Source: Streptomyces iranensis (GTDB lineage: Bacteria; Actinomycetota; Actinomycetes; Streptomycetales; Streptomycetaceae). From it: a stretch of 64,000 bases of DNA. The position numbers and the translations under genes are program-made. The stretch is taken from contig NZ_JAGGLR010000012.1 in assembly GCF_017874715.1 (NCBI RefSeq), positions 62,001 through 126,000 of the forward strand. Reading direction: 5' to 3'. The stretch's first letter is position 1, and the number at the start of each line of letters is the position of its first letter. Below, one piece after another: positions 50,005-58,549 of the stretch. A model generated the notes under the pieces. It did not search any database, was not told the origin of the DNA, and saw nothing but the letters and a program-made list of their open reading frames with translations.

Positions 50005-51068
50005 CCGGCCGGAACCAGGCGGGAGGCCGTCTCCGTGTCGCGGTCGCCGCCCCGCTGTCCGAGGAGAACCGCGCCCGCGTCAGGGAGCTGGAGCCGCGGA
50101 TCGACCTCGTCGTCGACCATGATCTGCTGCCTCCGATGCGCTGGCCCGCCGACTTCGCGGGCGACCCGGCCTGGCCGCGCGGCGCCGCGCGGCAGCGCGC
50201 CTACGAGGAGGCCATCGACTCCGCCGACGCCCTGTACGGCGTCCCCGACGTGGACCCGGCCGCCCTGGCGCGAGCCGTCCGGGCCAATCCGCGCCTGCGC
50301 TGGGTACACACCATGGCCGCGGGCGGAGGCAGTCAGGTCAAGGCCGCCGGGCTGCGTCCGGACGAACTCGACCGTGTCCTCTTCACCACCTCGGCCGGGG
50401 TCCACGGACGCCCGCTCGCGGAGTTCGCCGTCTTCGGCGTGCTCGCGGGAGCCAAGGATCTGCCCCGCCTCAGCCGCCGGCAACGTGACCGGGAGTGGGG
50501 CGGCCGCTGGACGATGGGACAGGTCAGCCGCCAGACCGTGCTCCTCCTCGGCCTCGGCGGGATCGGCCGGGCCGTCGCCGGGGCACTCCAGGCGCTGGGT
50601 GCGACGGTCATCGGCACGAGCCGGTCAGGCGTCACCGTCCCCGGTGTCTCCACCATGATCCACCCCGACCGCATCACCGAGGTGGCACCGACCGTGGACG
50701 CCGTCGTCAACACGCTCCCCGGCACCGAGGCGACCGAGCACCTCCTCGGCGAGCGGTTCTTCGACGCCCTCCGCCCCGGGGCCTCCCTCGTCAACGTCGG
50801 CCGCGGCAGCGTCGTGGACGAGGCCGCCCTGGCCCGCGCACTCGACTCCGGCCGGGTCGGCTTCGCCGCGCTGGACGTGTTCGAGACGGAGCCTCTGCCG
50901 GTCGACAGCCCGCTGTGGGACCACGAGCGGGTGCTGGTGAGCCCGCACACCGCCGCGCTCGACGCGGCGGAGGACCGCCTCATCGCCGAACTCTTCGCCG
51001 CCAACGCCACCCGGCTCCTCGACGGACACGAGCTGATCAACCGTGTCAACACCGTCGAGTTCTACTGA
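50001..51068 (+). CDS. D-2-hydroxyacid dehydrogenase
   Basis: 355 residues. The Rossmann motif is LLGLGGIGRAVAGALQALGA. Catalytic residues fit the family: Arg in NVGRGSVVDEAALARAL, Glu in LDVFETEPLP and His in SPHTAA. It interconverts a 2-oxo acid and a D-2-hydroxy acid using NAD(P)H. It is translationally coupled to the RraA-like gene (ATGA) and shares its upstream control region with the divergent Pxp-like operon. It may reduce the keto acid made by the aminotransferase or oxidise a hydroxy-acid intermediate. Confidence 0.93.
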   Translation: MTGRNQAGGRLRVAVAAPLSEENRARVRELEPRIDLVVDHDLLPPMRWPADFAGDPAWPRGAARQRAYEEAIDSADALYGVPDVDPAALARAVRANPRLRWVHTMAAGGGSQVKAAGLRPDELDRVLFTTSAGVHGRPLAEFAVFGVLAGAKDLPRLSRRQRDREWGGRWTMGQVSRQTVLLLGLGGIGRAVAGALQALGATVIGTSRSGVTVPGVSTMIHPDRITEVAPTVDAVVNTLPGTEATEHLLGERFFDALRPGASLVNVGRGSVVDEAALARALDSGRVGFAALDVFETEPLPVDSPLWDHERVLVSPHTAALDAAEDRLIAELFAANATRLLDGHELINRVNTVEFY

Positions 51069-51112
51069 CCGGGGGACCACCCGCGCACCTGGCCTCTCTC
51101 CGGAGCCCCGGC

Positions 51113-53464
51113 TCAGTCCGGCAGCCCCCACGGCTTCGCGTCGCCGACGGCAGGTACGTCGCGCGGCCGCAGGTCCGGGTGGGCGCCGCGCGGGGCGACG
51201 ACGGCCGTCTCGTCCCGGCCGAGCGGGATCTCGATACGGCCGGGTCCCGTCTCCCGGTACCGCAGCCGGCGGCCGTGCTCGTCCCGTACGTCGACGGCGC
51301 CGGCGATGCCGTGCTGCAGCACCAGTGGCGCACCCGCCTCGCTGTGGACCCGCACCCACCGGGTCCTGCCGTCGGAGCGGTCCGCGTCGACGAGGAACGC
51401 GCCCTGGGCGCGCAGGGCCTGGAACGAGACGTCGGGCCAGCGCCGTGAGACGGAGGGGAAGACCCGGACGACGCCGCCATGGCTCTGCATCCCCATGTCG
51501 AGGATCGACTGGGCCGTGGTCAGCGGGCTCTCGATGCCCAGGTTGGTGTCCTCCGCGTACATGGTGTTCGCGGTCATGTAGCAGTCCATGTAGGACTCGT
51601 CGAAGAGGTTCCCGGTGAAGGTGGTCAGGAAGTCGAGGGCGTCGTCGGGCCGCCCCATCCGCGACGCCATCGAGGAGGCCGCCGCGTAGCTGTACCCCGC
51701 CCAGAGGCTGCGGTCCTCCGCCCAGTGGTCGAAGGTGGTGCGCATGATGTCCCGGTCGGCCGGCCGGTCCCAGGTGAGCTCGTGCAGCGGGTACAGCCAC
51801 AGCATGTGGGAGAAGTGGCGGTGGGAGTCGGCGAGTGGTGTGTCGGCGCCGATCAGGACGCCGTCCGCGCCGCGCGGGTAGTCGACCAGACGGCGCAGGA
51901 TCTCCCGCCAGCGCCCGGCGCGCGGGTTGTCGGTGCGGAGGATGCGCAGACAGTCGAGGAGCGTGGCGCAACCCCAGCGGAGCAGGGAGAGGTCGTAGGT
52001 GCAGTCCACCGCGTCCGCGTACTCCGGAGAGCGGGTGAGCGGCAGATGCAGCTTGCCGTCACCGCCCTCGTAGAGGAAGTGGTCGTAGTAGTTCACCGCT
52101 TTGACGAGGATCGGGTAGAGGACATCGCGCACGATCGCTACGTCCATGGTGTGGCGGTAGCTGAGCCAGACGTTGTGCATGGCCCAGGAGAGGTTGCCGT
52201 TGTTGTCGGTCTTGGTGGAGGTGCCCGGGACGCCGACGGTGTGGGCGCCGGGGCGCAGCGTCCAGTCGGAGGGGTGGGACAGGGCGTAGATCTCTTCGTT
52301 CGGGATCTCGGGCGGGAGCGACAGCGGCAGGTTCTTCTCGAAGCTCTTGAAGGTGGAGGTGACGGAGTCGAGTTCGAGGTGGTTGGAGCCCTGGATCAGC
52401 CAGGTGGCGATCTGGACGTTGAGGTTCCACCAGACCGCGGTCCAGCTCCCGCCGGTCTCCGGATACCAGGGTCCCCATTCGGACATCGAGGGTCCTCCGG
52501 CGCGGGTGGCGCAGGCGGCCTTGTAGAGCTGGATCCAGTAGAAGTCCTGAATCCGCTTGTCGGGCACGGAGAGCAGGCTGTGCTCGTAGAAGCGGTTCCA
52601 CCAGCCGCGGTGTTCACGCACCAGGTCGTCCGGGTCCTCGGCCAGGGTGCGCGCCACCTCGGCCACGGCGAGTTCGGTGGTCTTCGAGAGGTCGTCGGGG
52701 TAGCGGTAGACGATATGGGCGGCGAGCAGCCTGCCGGTGCCGACTCGGCGTTCCCGCCAGGCGGTGGTCCACCCGCCACCGGCGATCAACGGCTGTTCGA
52801 CGTAGTGGGTGGCGCCCGTGGAGCCGGTACGGGGGTCGGGGTTGCCGGTGTAGTCGGCGGGCTTGCCCTTCGTCCGGGGCGAGGTGGCGGACATCCATGT
52901 GAACGACCAGGCCGCGCTCTCCTCCCCCGCACTCGGCCGGGTGGAGATCAGCAGCGCGGTACGGGCGTTGTGCACCAGCATCGAGAAGCGGACGCTGCCC
53001 CGGGTGGTGGTGATGGTGCCGTTCAGCTCGGCGTCCCAGATGTCGAGGGTCCAGTCGACATCGGTCACCTCGCCTGCCAGTGTGAGGTCGAAATGTCCTA
53101 TGGGCAGGCGTGAATAGCCGTACGTGGCGGCCCACTGGGGTCGCTGGTCCTGTACCTGATTGTGGCTGACCATCACCTTTACGGAGTTGGCCGTGGCGCC
53201 CCGGTAGACGTTCACCCCGAGCAGACCGTTGCCGAGGAAGGGACCGTCCTTCCAGTCGCCGGGCATCCGCCGCCATCGCGGAGCGGCGGACCTGGCCAGC
53301 CGTTCGGTCAAGCTTCCCGACCCGCCGGGCTCCCGGGGCGCGGCCCATGCGGTACCGGAGCCGGTCAGCCGCCCTCCGGCACCGAGCGCGACCGCCGAGC
53401 CGGCTACGGCCGCCGAGCCGATCACTCCTCTTCGAGAGATCCCGTTCCCTGTTGGCGCGGTCAC
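51113..53464 (-). CDS. Tat-exported glycoside hydrolase (GH95/GH65-like (alpha/alpha)6 barrel)
   Basis: 783 residues from GTG 53464, seven bases after GGGAGG; ATG 53479 is an alternative. The signal ISRRGVIGSAAVAGSAVALGAGG is a twin-arginine type, cleaved near the AWA around residue 45. The N-terminal beta region starts DGPFLGNGLLGVNVYRG, the nucleophile-less GNGxxG pattern of GH95-like enzymes. The barrel contains WNLNVQIATWLIQGSNH and DSHRHFSHMLWLYPLHEL, and a C-terminal beta domain follows. It likely acts outside the cell on plant or fungal glycan. It stands alone and no sugar transporter is adjacent. Confidence 0.82.
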   Translation of the reverse strand: MTAPTGNGISRRGVIGSAAVAGSAVALGAGGRLTGSGTAWAAPREPGGSGSLTERLARSAAPRWRRMPGDWKDGPFLGNGLLGVNVYRGATANSVKVMVSHNQVQDQRPQWAATYGYSRLPIGHFDLTLAGEVTDVDWTLDIWDAELNGTITTTRGSVRFSMLVHNARTALLISTRPSAGEESAAWSFTWMSATSPRTKGKPADYTGNPDPRTGSTGATHYVEQPLIAGGGWTTAWRERRVGTGRLLAAHIVYRYPDDLSKTTELAVAEVARTLAEDPDDLVREHRGWWNRFYEHSLLSVPDKRIQDFYWIQLYKAACATRAGGPSMSEWGPWYPETGGSWTAVWWNLNVQIATWLIQGSNHLELDSVTSTFKSFEKNLPLSLPPEIPNEEIYALSHPSDWTLRPGAHTVGVPGTSTKTDNNGNLSWAMHNVWLSYRHTMDVAIVRDVLYPILVKAVNYYDHFLYEGGDGKLHLPLTRSPEYADAVDCTYDLSLLRWGCATLLDCLRILRTDNPRAGRWREILRRLVDYPRGADGVLIGADTPLADSHRHFSHMLWLYPLHELTWDRPADRDIMRTTFDHWAEDRSLWAGYSYAAASSMASRMGRPDDALDFLTTFTGNLFDESYMDCYMTANTMYAEDTNLGIESPLTTAQSILDMGMQSHGGVVRVFPSVSRRWPDVSFQALRAQGAFLVDADRSDGRTRWVRVHSEAGAPLVLQHGIAGAVDVRDEHGRRLRYRETGPGRIEIPLGRDETAVVAPRGAHPDLRPRDVPAVGDAKPWGLPD

Positions 53465-53643
53465 GTATGTGCCTCCCATATCCGGTGGTGAACTACCGGC
53501 ATGGTGCAGGCCATATGAGGCCCAGGGGAAGACCTCCGACGTATCGGAATTCAGAAGGGCCCATATCCGCAGGTGAGTTGGGCAGCTCAGCGGCATGAAG
53601 GTGATGGAAGGCGCCAGCCAACCGATGTATGGCCACGGCTCAT

Positions 53644-53675
53644 GCCGAGCGGTGGCCAGCCGGCCACCGCTCGGC
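53644..53675 (-). terminator. Terminator of the LCP gene
   Basis: The 14-base arms GCCGAGCGGTGGCC (53644-53657) and its perfect complement (53662-53675) flank a 4-base loop. They begin six bases after the LCP stop in the direction of transcription. Confidence 0.85.
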
Positions 53676-53680
53676 GGGGA

Positions 53681-54805
53681 TCACCGGGTGTCGGTCACGG
53701 TGACCGGCTCGTCGTTCTTGAGCTCTCGCACAAGCTGTCCGACCTTGACCTTGTCCCACTGGAGGTTGCCGCCGACGCTGCCGGAGACGGGCATGTTCAT
53801 CGACTTGCCCCCGCTGCCGGTGACGTCCTGCATGGCGAAGAACATCTTGGCCAGGTAGTAGGGGTTCATGTCCTTGTCGACGACGAGGGTGTCGAGTCCG
53901 GCTCCCATGGTGGGGTAGAGCTTGAAGGGGTTCAGGAGCGTGCCGGGCGTCGCGGTCTGACTGGCCAGCGCGGAGAGGAACTTCTGCTGGTTCTTGGTGC
54001 GTTCCAGGTCGCTGGTGGCGAACGCGTGCCGGGTGCGGACGAACGCGAGTGCCTGCCGGCCGTTCAGCGTCTGCTCGCCCGCGTCGAAGTCGGCGCCGGA
54101 CCACTTGTCCTTGAAGCCCTTGTCGAGGGTCATGTCGACGCCGCCGATGGAGTCCACGATGTTGGCGAAGCCGGAGAACCCGACCTCCGCGTAGTGGTCG
54201 ATGTGCAGGCCGGTGTTGTACTCGACGGTGCGGACCAGGAGCTGCGGGCCGTCGATGGAGTACGCGGCGTTCAGCTTGTTGTCGCCCAGCGGGCCCTTGA
54301 TGTGCCCGGACTCGGAGCCGCGGAACTTCGGGATGGTCACGTTCGAGTCGCGCGGCAGCGATATGAGTGTCGGGCCGGACGCGCCGTCGTGCAGGAGCAT
54401 CATCGAGTCCGTGCGCTTGCCGTCGGCGGAGCCCGTGTGCAGGTCCTTCTTCTGCTGGTCCGACATGCCCTCGCGGCTGTCGGACCCCACGATCAGATAG
54501 TTGGTGCCCTCCCCCGTCCCGGGGCGGTCGACCACCTTGCCGAGGTCGACTTCCTTGCGCAGCTCGGAGTCGGCCCAGAAGTACGTCGCCACCGAGACGA
54601 CCAGCAGAACGACGACCACGGCGACCAGGACACGCAGGACCGTCCTGCCACGGCGGCGGTGCGGCGGCCTGCCGCGGTGCCCACCACCGTGCTCCTCGTA
54701 CGGGAAGTCATCCGGTGGGTGCGTGCCGTCGTTGCCCGGCGCGGTGTTTCCCCATCCAGAGGGGTGCGCGAAGCCAGGGTTTCCGCTGTCTGTCCTTGGG
54801 TGCAT
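53681..54805 (-). CDS. LCP-family (LytR-CpsA-Psr) cell-wall glycopolymer transferase
   Basis: 374 residues. A cytoplasmic proline- and basic-rich head is followed by one membrane anchor (about 55-77) and an extracytoplasmic LCP domain. Landmarks are NYLIVGSDSREG, TDSMMLLHDG, ISLPRDSNVTIP (Arg/Asp catalytic region), KLNAAYSIDGPQLLVRTVEYNTGLHIDHYAEV and RQALAFVRTRHAFATSDLERTKNQQKFLSAL. These enzymes attach teichoic-acid-like or arabinogalactan-type polymers to peptidoglycan. ATG 54805 is the most natural start, though no strong ribosome binding site is visible. A terminator directly follows. Confidence 0.93.
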   Translation of the reverse strand: MHPRTDSGNPGFAHPSGWGNTAPGNDGTHPPDDFPYEEHGGGHRGRPPHRRRGRTVLRVLVAVVVVLLVVSVATYFWADSELRKEVDLGKVVDRPGTGEGTNYLIVGSDSREGMSDQQKKDLHTGSADGKRTDSMMLLHDGASGPTLISLPRDSNVTIPKFRGSESGHIKGPLGDNKLNAAYSIDGPQLLVRTVEYNTGLHIDHYAEVGFSGFANIVDSIGGVDMTLDKGFKDKWSGADFDAGEQTLNGRQALAFVRTRHAFATSDLERTKNQQKFLSALASQTATPGTLLNPFKLYPTMGAGLDTLVVDKDMNPYYLAKMFFAMQDVTGSGGKSMNMPVSGSVGGNLQWDKVKVGQLVRELKNDEPVTVTDTR

Positions 54806-55428
54806 GCCGGACAGTGTGCATTCCTCACCCGACTGAAATGCAAATGGCGAAGGAGATGCGCCCCGGAGTGTTTCCAATTTGATACACAAGTCCAAGGCGG
54901 ACAGCGAAAAGCGCACAGCCGATATTTCCCGTCAGCCATGGCTGCGCATATGAAGACTCTACGACCATCCTGCATTTCGGACATTACCAGTGTGTGCTCC
55001 CGATGGGCCTCCGGCTCTTGTGTGCTGACGTTCTGGGATTTGCCACGTACGGCTGCGACATGGCTCCACACACACCACTCCACGATGGTGCCGACGGCGC
55101 CATCACCTACAGCGCCGAGGGCGCGGATCGTGTTACTCGGCCAGGCTCGGGCGGGGTTCGACGGGCGAAAATGGCCCAGGAGTAACGCGCGTTTACGGTC
55201 CGGCGCTGTAGGTACTGCCGACTGGTCATCGGCGCGCGCCCTCCCTGGTCGATCTCCGGTCCCCCCGAGTACAGGGACAGCGGGGCGCGTGGCGCGGGCG
55301 GGTACCCGGTATCCGCCCGCGCCCTCCTCGAGACCCCTTGCGAGCCCTAGCTGCCGACATCGTCCGCGTGGGGCATCGCCGCTGGTCATCACGCGATCCG
55401 GAGCGGCTGTCCGCCCGAACACGGCGGC
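54806..55428. other. Intergenic region without a recognisable gene
   Basis: I see no coding signal here. The first 250 bases are less GC-rich than the surroundings and probably contain the LCP promoter. A very stable hairpin lies at 55291-55323: GGCGCGGGCGG pairs with CCGCCCGCGCC and an inner TACC/GGTA. It could be a second terminator or a structured RNA element. Confidence 0.6.
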
Positions 55429-55464
55429 GGCCGGCACCCCTCGGCACGAGGAGGGGTACCGGCC
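55429..55464 (-). terminator. Terminator of the small membrane protein gene
   Basis: The 14-base arms (55429-55442 and 55451-55464) carry one mismatch and an 8-base loop, starting 16 bases after the stop at 55480. Confidence 0.72.
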
Positions 55465-55479
55465 ACCGAGCCTGCGGGG

Positions 55480-55881
55480 TCAGAGCCGTCGCACCCACGC
55501 CGCGGCGCCGTGCCCAATCGCCAGGTAGATCACCGCGGGCAGCGCGTAGTTGAAGAAGACTCGCACGGATTCCGTGTCCATCGTGAAGATGTCCTGTGAC
55601 CAGCCGGCGAGCCAGTCCGCTACACCGTGCACGAAGTCGACGAAGACATTCGCCTGATTCGCATCGAGCATGTACAGCAGGATCCACAACGCCAGAAACC
55701 CCGCGGCAATGTCTGCGAGCGTGTGGATGACCAGCGCTGTCCTGTCTGCGCCCAGACCCCCTCCATTGCCCGCCCGACGCCGATTGGCGGCGGGATATCC
55801 GGTTGGGTCGGCATGGTATGGGCGATTTCCATCGCTGTTGTACTGACTGTTATCCGCTATGCGGTCATGGGGGTAACTCAT
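55480..55881 (-). CDS. Small two-helix membrane protein, unknown function
   Basis: 133 residues; I do not assign it a function. A polar, proline/asparagine-rich head of about 45 residues is followed by a membrane segment (ALVIHTLADIAAGFLALWIL), an acidic/aromatic loop (VDFVHGVADWLAGWSQDIFTMD) and a second segment ending LAIGHGAAAWVRRL. GGGGGAG precedes ATG 55881 by about five bases. The layout resembles small conserved actinomycete membrane proteins. It is monocistronic, with its own terminator. Confidence 0.75.
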   Translation of the reverse strand: MSYPHDRIADNSQYNSDGNRPYHADPTGYPAANRRRAGNGGGLGADRTALVIHTLADIAAGFLALWILLYMLDANQANVFVDFVHGVADWLAGWSQDIFTMDTESVRVFFNYALPAVIYLAIGHGAAAWVRRL

Positions 55882-56032
55882 GGAGCTCCCCCTTGCCGGG
55901 TCAGCCCAACCGAAACCTTCTTCACACTCGTTTCACACCGGTGTTCCCGGGGCGTTATGAATTCTGCCGAGAACCGGCCTCGGCCGAAGTAATTTGATAC
56001 GGCCTCAGTTCTCTTGGAGCGGTGTGGATGGC

Positions 56033-56950
56033 ATGGTCGGGTGCGTGGAGCTACGTCACCTTTCCGGATTCGTCGCCGTCGCCGAGGAACTGCACTTCGG
56101 GCGGGCAGCCGAGCGGCTGCACATCGCCCAGTCGCCGCTGAGCCAGCAGATCCGGCTGCTGGAGCGGGACCTCGGGGTCAGGCTGTTCGACCGTACGACC
56201 CGGTCCGTGCAGCTCACCGCCGCGGGGCGGGCGCTGCTGGAGCCCGCCCGGCGTCTGCTGGCCGAGGCCTCGGCCGCACGACGGACCGTGCAGGCGGCGC
56301 ATCTGGGCGAGGTCGGCCGCGTCACGCTCGGCTTCGCGGGTGCCAGCAGCTACTCCGCCCTGCCGGTGCTGACGCGTGCCGTCACCTCCGAACACCCCGG
56401 TATCGAGTTGGTGCTGGAAGGCCAGACCTATGCCGGCGAGGCGCTGGGACGGATCGCCGAGGGGTCGCTGGACCTCGGCTTCGTGGCGCTGCCCGTACGG
56501 CGCGGGATCAGCGCACGGGTCGTCCGCATGGAGCGGCTGCAACTGGCGCTGCCGGACAGCCATCCGCTCGCGAACCGTGCCGAGGTGGCCTTCGCCGAGC
56601 TGGCGCGGGAGCCGTTCGTGACGTTCCCGCTCTCTCGCGGCTCCGCGGTGCGGGAGGCGATGATGCAGGCCTGCCACGAGGCGGGGTTCGCGCCGCGGAC
56701 AGCTCAGGAAGCACCCGATTCGTACACCATGCTCGCCCTGGTCGGCGCGGGTGTCGGCCTCGCGGTGGTCGTGGAGTCGGCGCGCAACATTCAACTGGAA
56801 CATGTCGTCTTCCGTCCTCTCGCCGGGGACGACGTACCGGTGCTGCCGATCGCGCTGGGCTGGCGCTCGGGCAACCAGTCCGCCGCGCTGGCGGCGGTGC
56901 TGCGCGTCGCCGACCGGGTCCTGCCCACTCCGGCCGACTTCCACGGATAG
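56033..56950 (+). CDS. LysR-family transcriptional regulator
   Basis: 305 residues. ELRHLSGFVAVAEELHFGRAAERLHIAQSPLSQQIRLLERDLGVRLFDRTTRSVQLT is a complete LysR winged helix. The effector domain follows (GFAGASSYSALPVLTRAVTSEHPGIELVLEGQ) in the CatR/BenM-like style. GTG 56024, closer to a GGAG, and GTG 56045 are alternative starts. It is on the same strand as, and 180 bases before, an MFS/acyl-CoA dehydrogenase/CoA-transferase gene set, which it probably activates in response to an aromatic or carboxylic acid. Confidence 0.9.
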   Translation: MVGCVELRHLSGFVAVAEELHFGRAAERLHIAQSPLSQQIRLLERDLGVRLFDRTTRSVQLTAAGRALLEPARRLLAEASAARRTVQAAHLGEVGRVTLGFAGASSYSALPVLTRAVTSEHPGIELVLEGQTYAGEALGRIAEGSLDLGFVALPVRRGISARVVRMERLQLALPDSHPLANRAEVAFAELAREPFVTFPLSRGSAVREAMMQACHEAGFAPRTAQEAPDSYTMLALVGAGVGLAVVVESARNIQLEHVVFRPLAGDDVPVLPIALGWRSGNQSAALAAVLRVADRVLPTPADFHG

Positions 56951-57130
56951 CAGCGGTCGGCCGCCGATTGAGACGGATGACGTCTGACCGATGGGCGGAA
57001 TTGGTCTTGGACACCTCTGAAACGGCGGGTGCACAGTGATGCCCATCTCGCGATGGGGCGCCGAGCGGCCGCACCGCTCCCCTCCACTGGCTCTCGTGGC
57101 GAGATCTGCCGCTACGAGAGGACGCTCGTC

Positions 57131-58459
57131 ATGCAGCACACCGCTCCCGCCGTTCGGCCGCCCACGGCCCGCGACGCCAAACGTGCCGGGATCACCGCCT
57201 TCGTCGGCACCACCATCGAGTGGTTCGACTTCTACATCTACGGCTCCGCCTCCGCGCTCGTCCTCGGCAAGGTCTTCTTCGCCGACGTCCCGCCCGCGGT
57301 CGGCACGCTGGCCGCGTTCGCCACCTTCTGGGTCGGGTTCCTCGCCCGCCCCCTCGGCGGCCTGATATTCGGCCACTACGGCGACCGCCACGGCCGCAAG
57401 AAGGCCCTGATCACCACGCTCGTCATGATGGGTACGGCCACCTTCTGCGTCGGACTGCTGCCCGGATACGCGCAGATCGGCGCCGCCGCCCCGGTCCTCC
57501 TCGTCCTGCTGCGCATGGTCCAGGGCGTCGCGATGGGCGGGGAGTGGGGCGGCGCGGTGCTCATCGCCACCGAGTACGCCCCGCCGAAGCGGAAGCTGCT
57601 CTACGGAGCCTTCGCCCAGCAGGGCTCCCCGGTCGGCAATCTCCTCGCGACGCTCGCCTTTCTCGGCATCGCCAGGCTCCCGGACGCCGCCTTCGAATCC
57701 TGGGGCTGGCGCGTACCCTTCCTCGCCTCCGCCGTCCTCGTGGCCGTCGGCCTGGTCATCCGGCTGCGGCTGGCGGAAACCCCGGAGATGCTCGCCGTCC
57801 TGGAACGCAGGCAAACCGCCAAGCTGCCCATCAAGGTCGTGTTCACCCGCTATCCGCTGCTCGTCGCCCTGGGCGTACTCGCGGGCACCGCCGGCGTCGC
57901 GATCACCTACATCAAGACGACCTTCGCGCTCTCCTGGGCCACCTCCGACATCGGCTTCGACCGCACCACCTTTCTGACCGTCATCTCCCTCACCCTCGTG
58001 GTGCAGGTCGTGGTCCAGCCCTTCGGCGCCGTCCTGGCGAGCAAGTGGCCGGTGAAGAAGGCCGTGCTGTGGATGCTCATGCCCGAGTTCGTCGTCCTGC
58101 CGCTGATGTTCGTGCTCTGCGCCACCGGCAACTTCTGGCTCGCCGTCCTCGGGATGGGGCTGGCGACCTTCCCGCACGCCATGTACTACGCGGCGCTGGC
58201 GGGCATCCTCGCCCGGGTCTTCCCCGTCGAGGTCCGCTACACCGGAATGTCCCTGTCGTACCAGCTGTGCACCACGCTCTTCGCCGGGACCGCACCGATC
58301 GTCGCCCAGTACCTGCTCAGCGCCTCCGGCTCGATCTGGCCGGTCGTCGGCCTCGGCCTCGGCTACACCGCCGTGACCCTCCTCGGTGTGCTGCCCCTGC
58401 TGGCCCGCACCGGTGAACCTTCCCCCGCCGTCACCGCCCGCGCCGCCACACCCGTCTGA
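57131..58459 (+). CDS. MFS metabolite:H+ symporter (MHS family)
   Basis: 442 residues with 12 predicted membrane segments. Hallmarks of the MHS subfamily are AFVGTTIEWFDFYIYGSASAL, GHYGDRHGRKKALI (motif A), GVAMGGEWGGAVLIATEYAP and the late VFPVEVRYTGMSLSYQL. Related carriers move shikimate, alpha-ketoglutarate, betaines or other carboxylates. GAGAGGA precedes ATG 57131. It is followed, after a repeat-rich 90-base gap, by acyl-CoA dehydrogenase and CoA-transferase genes, so it probably imports a carboxylic acid that is then activated as a CoA ester. Confidence 0.92.
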   Translation: MQHTAPAVRPPTARDAKRAGITAFVGTTIEWFDFYIYGSASALVLGKVFFADVPPAVGTLAAFATFWVGFLARPLGGLIFGHYGDRHGRKKALITTLVMMGTATFCVGLLPGYAQIGAAAPVLLVLLRMVQGVAMGGEWGGAVLIATEYAPPKRKLLYGAFAQQGSPVGNLLATLAFLGIARLPDAAFESWGWRVPFLASAVLVAVGLVIRLRLAETPEMLAVLERRQTAKLPIKVVFTRYPLLVALGVLAGTAGVAITYIKTTFALSWATSDIGFDRTTFLTVISLTLVVQVVVQPFGAVLASKWPVKKAVLWMLMPEFVVLPLMFVLCATGNFWLAVLGMGLATFPHAMYYAALAGILARVFPVEVRYTGMSLSYQLCTTLFAGTAPIVAQYLLSASGSIWPVVGLGLGYTAVTLLGVLPLLARTGEPSPAVTARAATPV

Positions 58460-58465
58460 GCCGCC

Positions 58466-58534
58466 TCGCTCGCCTCACCTGCCTCGGTCGCCTCACCTGC
58501 CTCACCCGCCTCACCGCCGCACCCGCCTCGCCTG
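58466..58534. repeat. Low-complexity YGCCTCRCY tandem repeat
   Basis: About eight imperfect 9-base units (for example TCGCCTCACCTGCCTC, twice) fill the gap between the MFS stop and the acyl-CoA dehydrogenase ribosome binding site. Pyrimidine-rich on the plus strand. Slippage-prone; function unknown. Confidence 0.7.
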
Positions 58535-58549
58535 ACAGGAGAACCGTCC

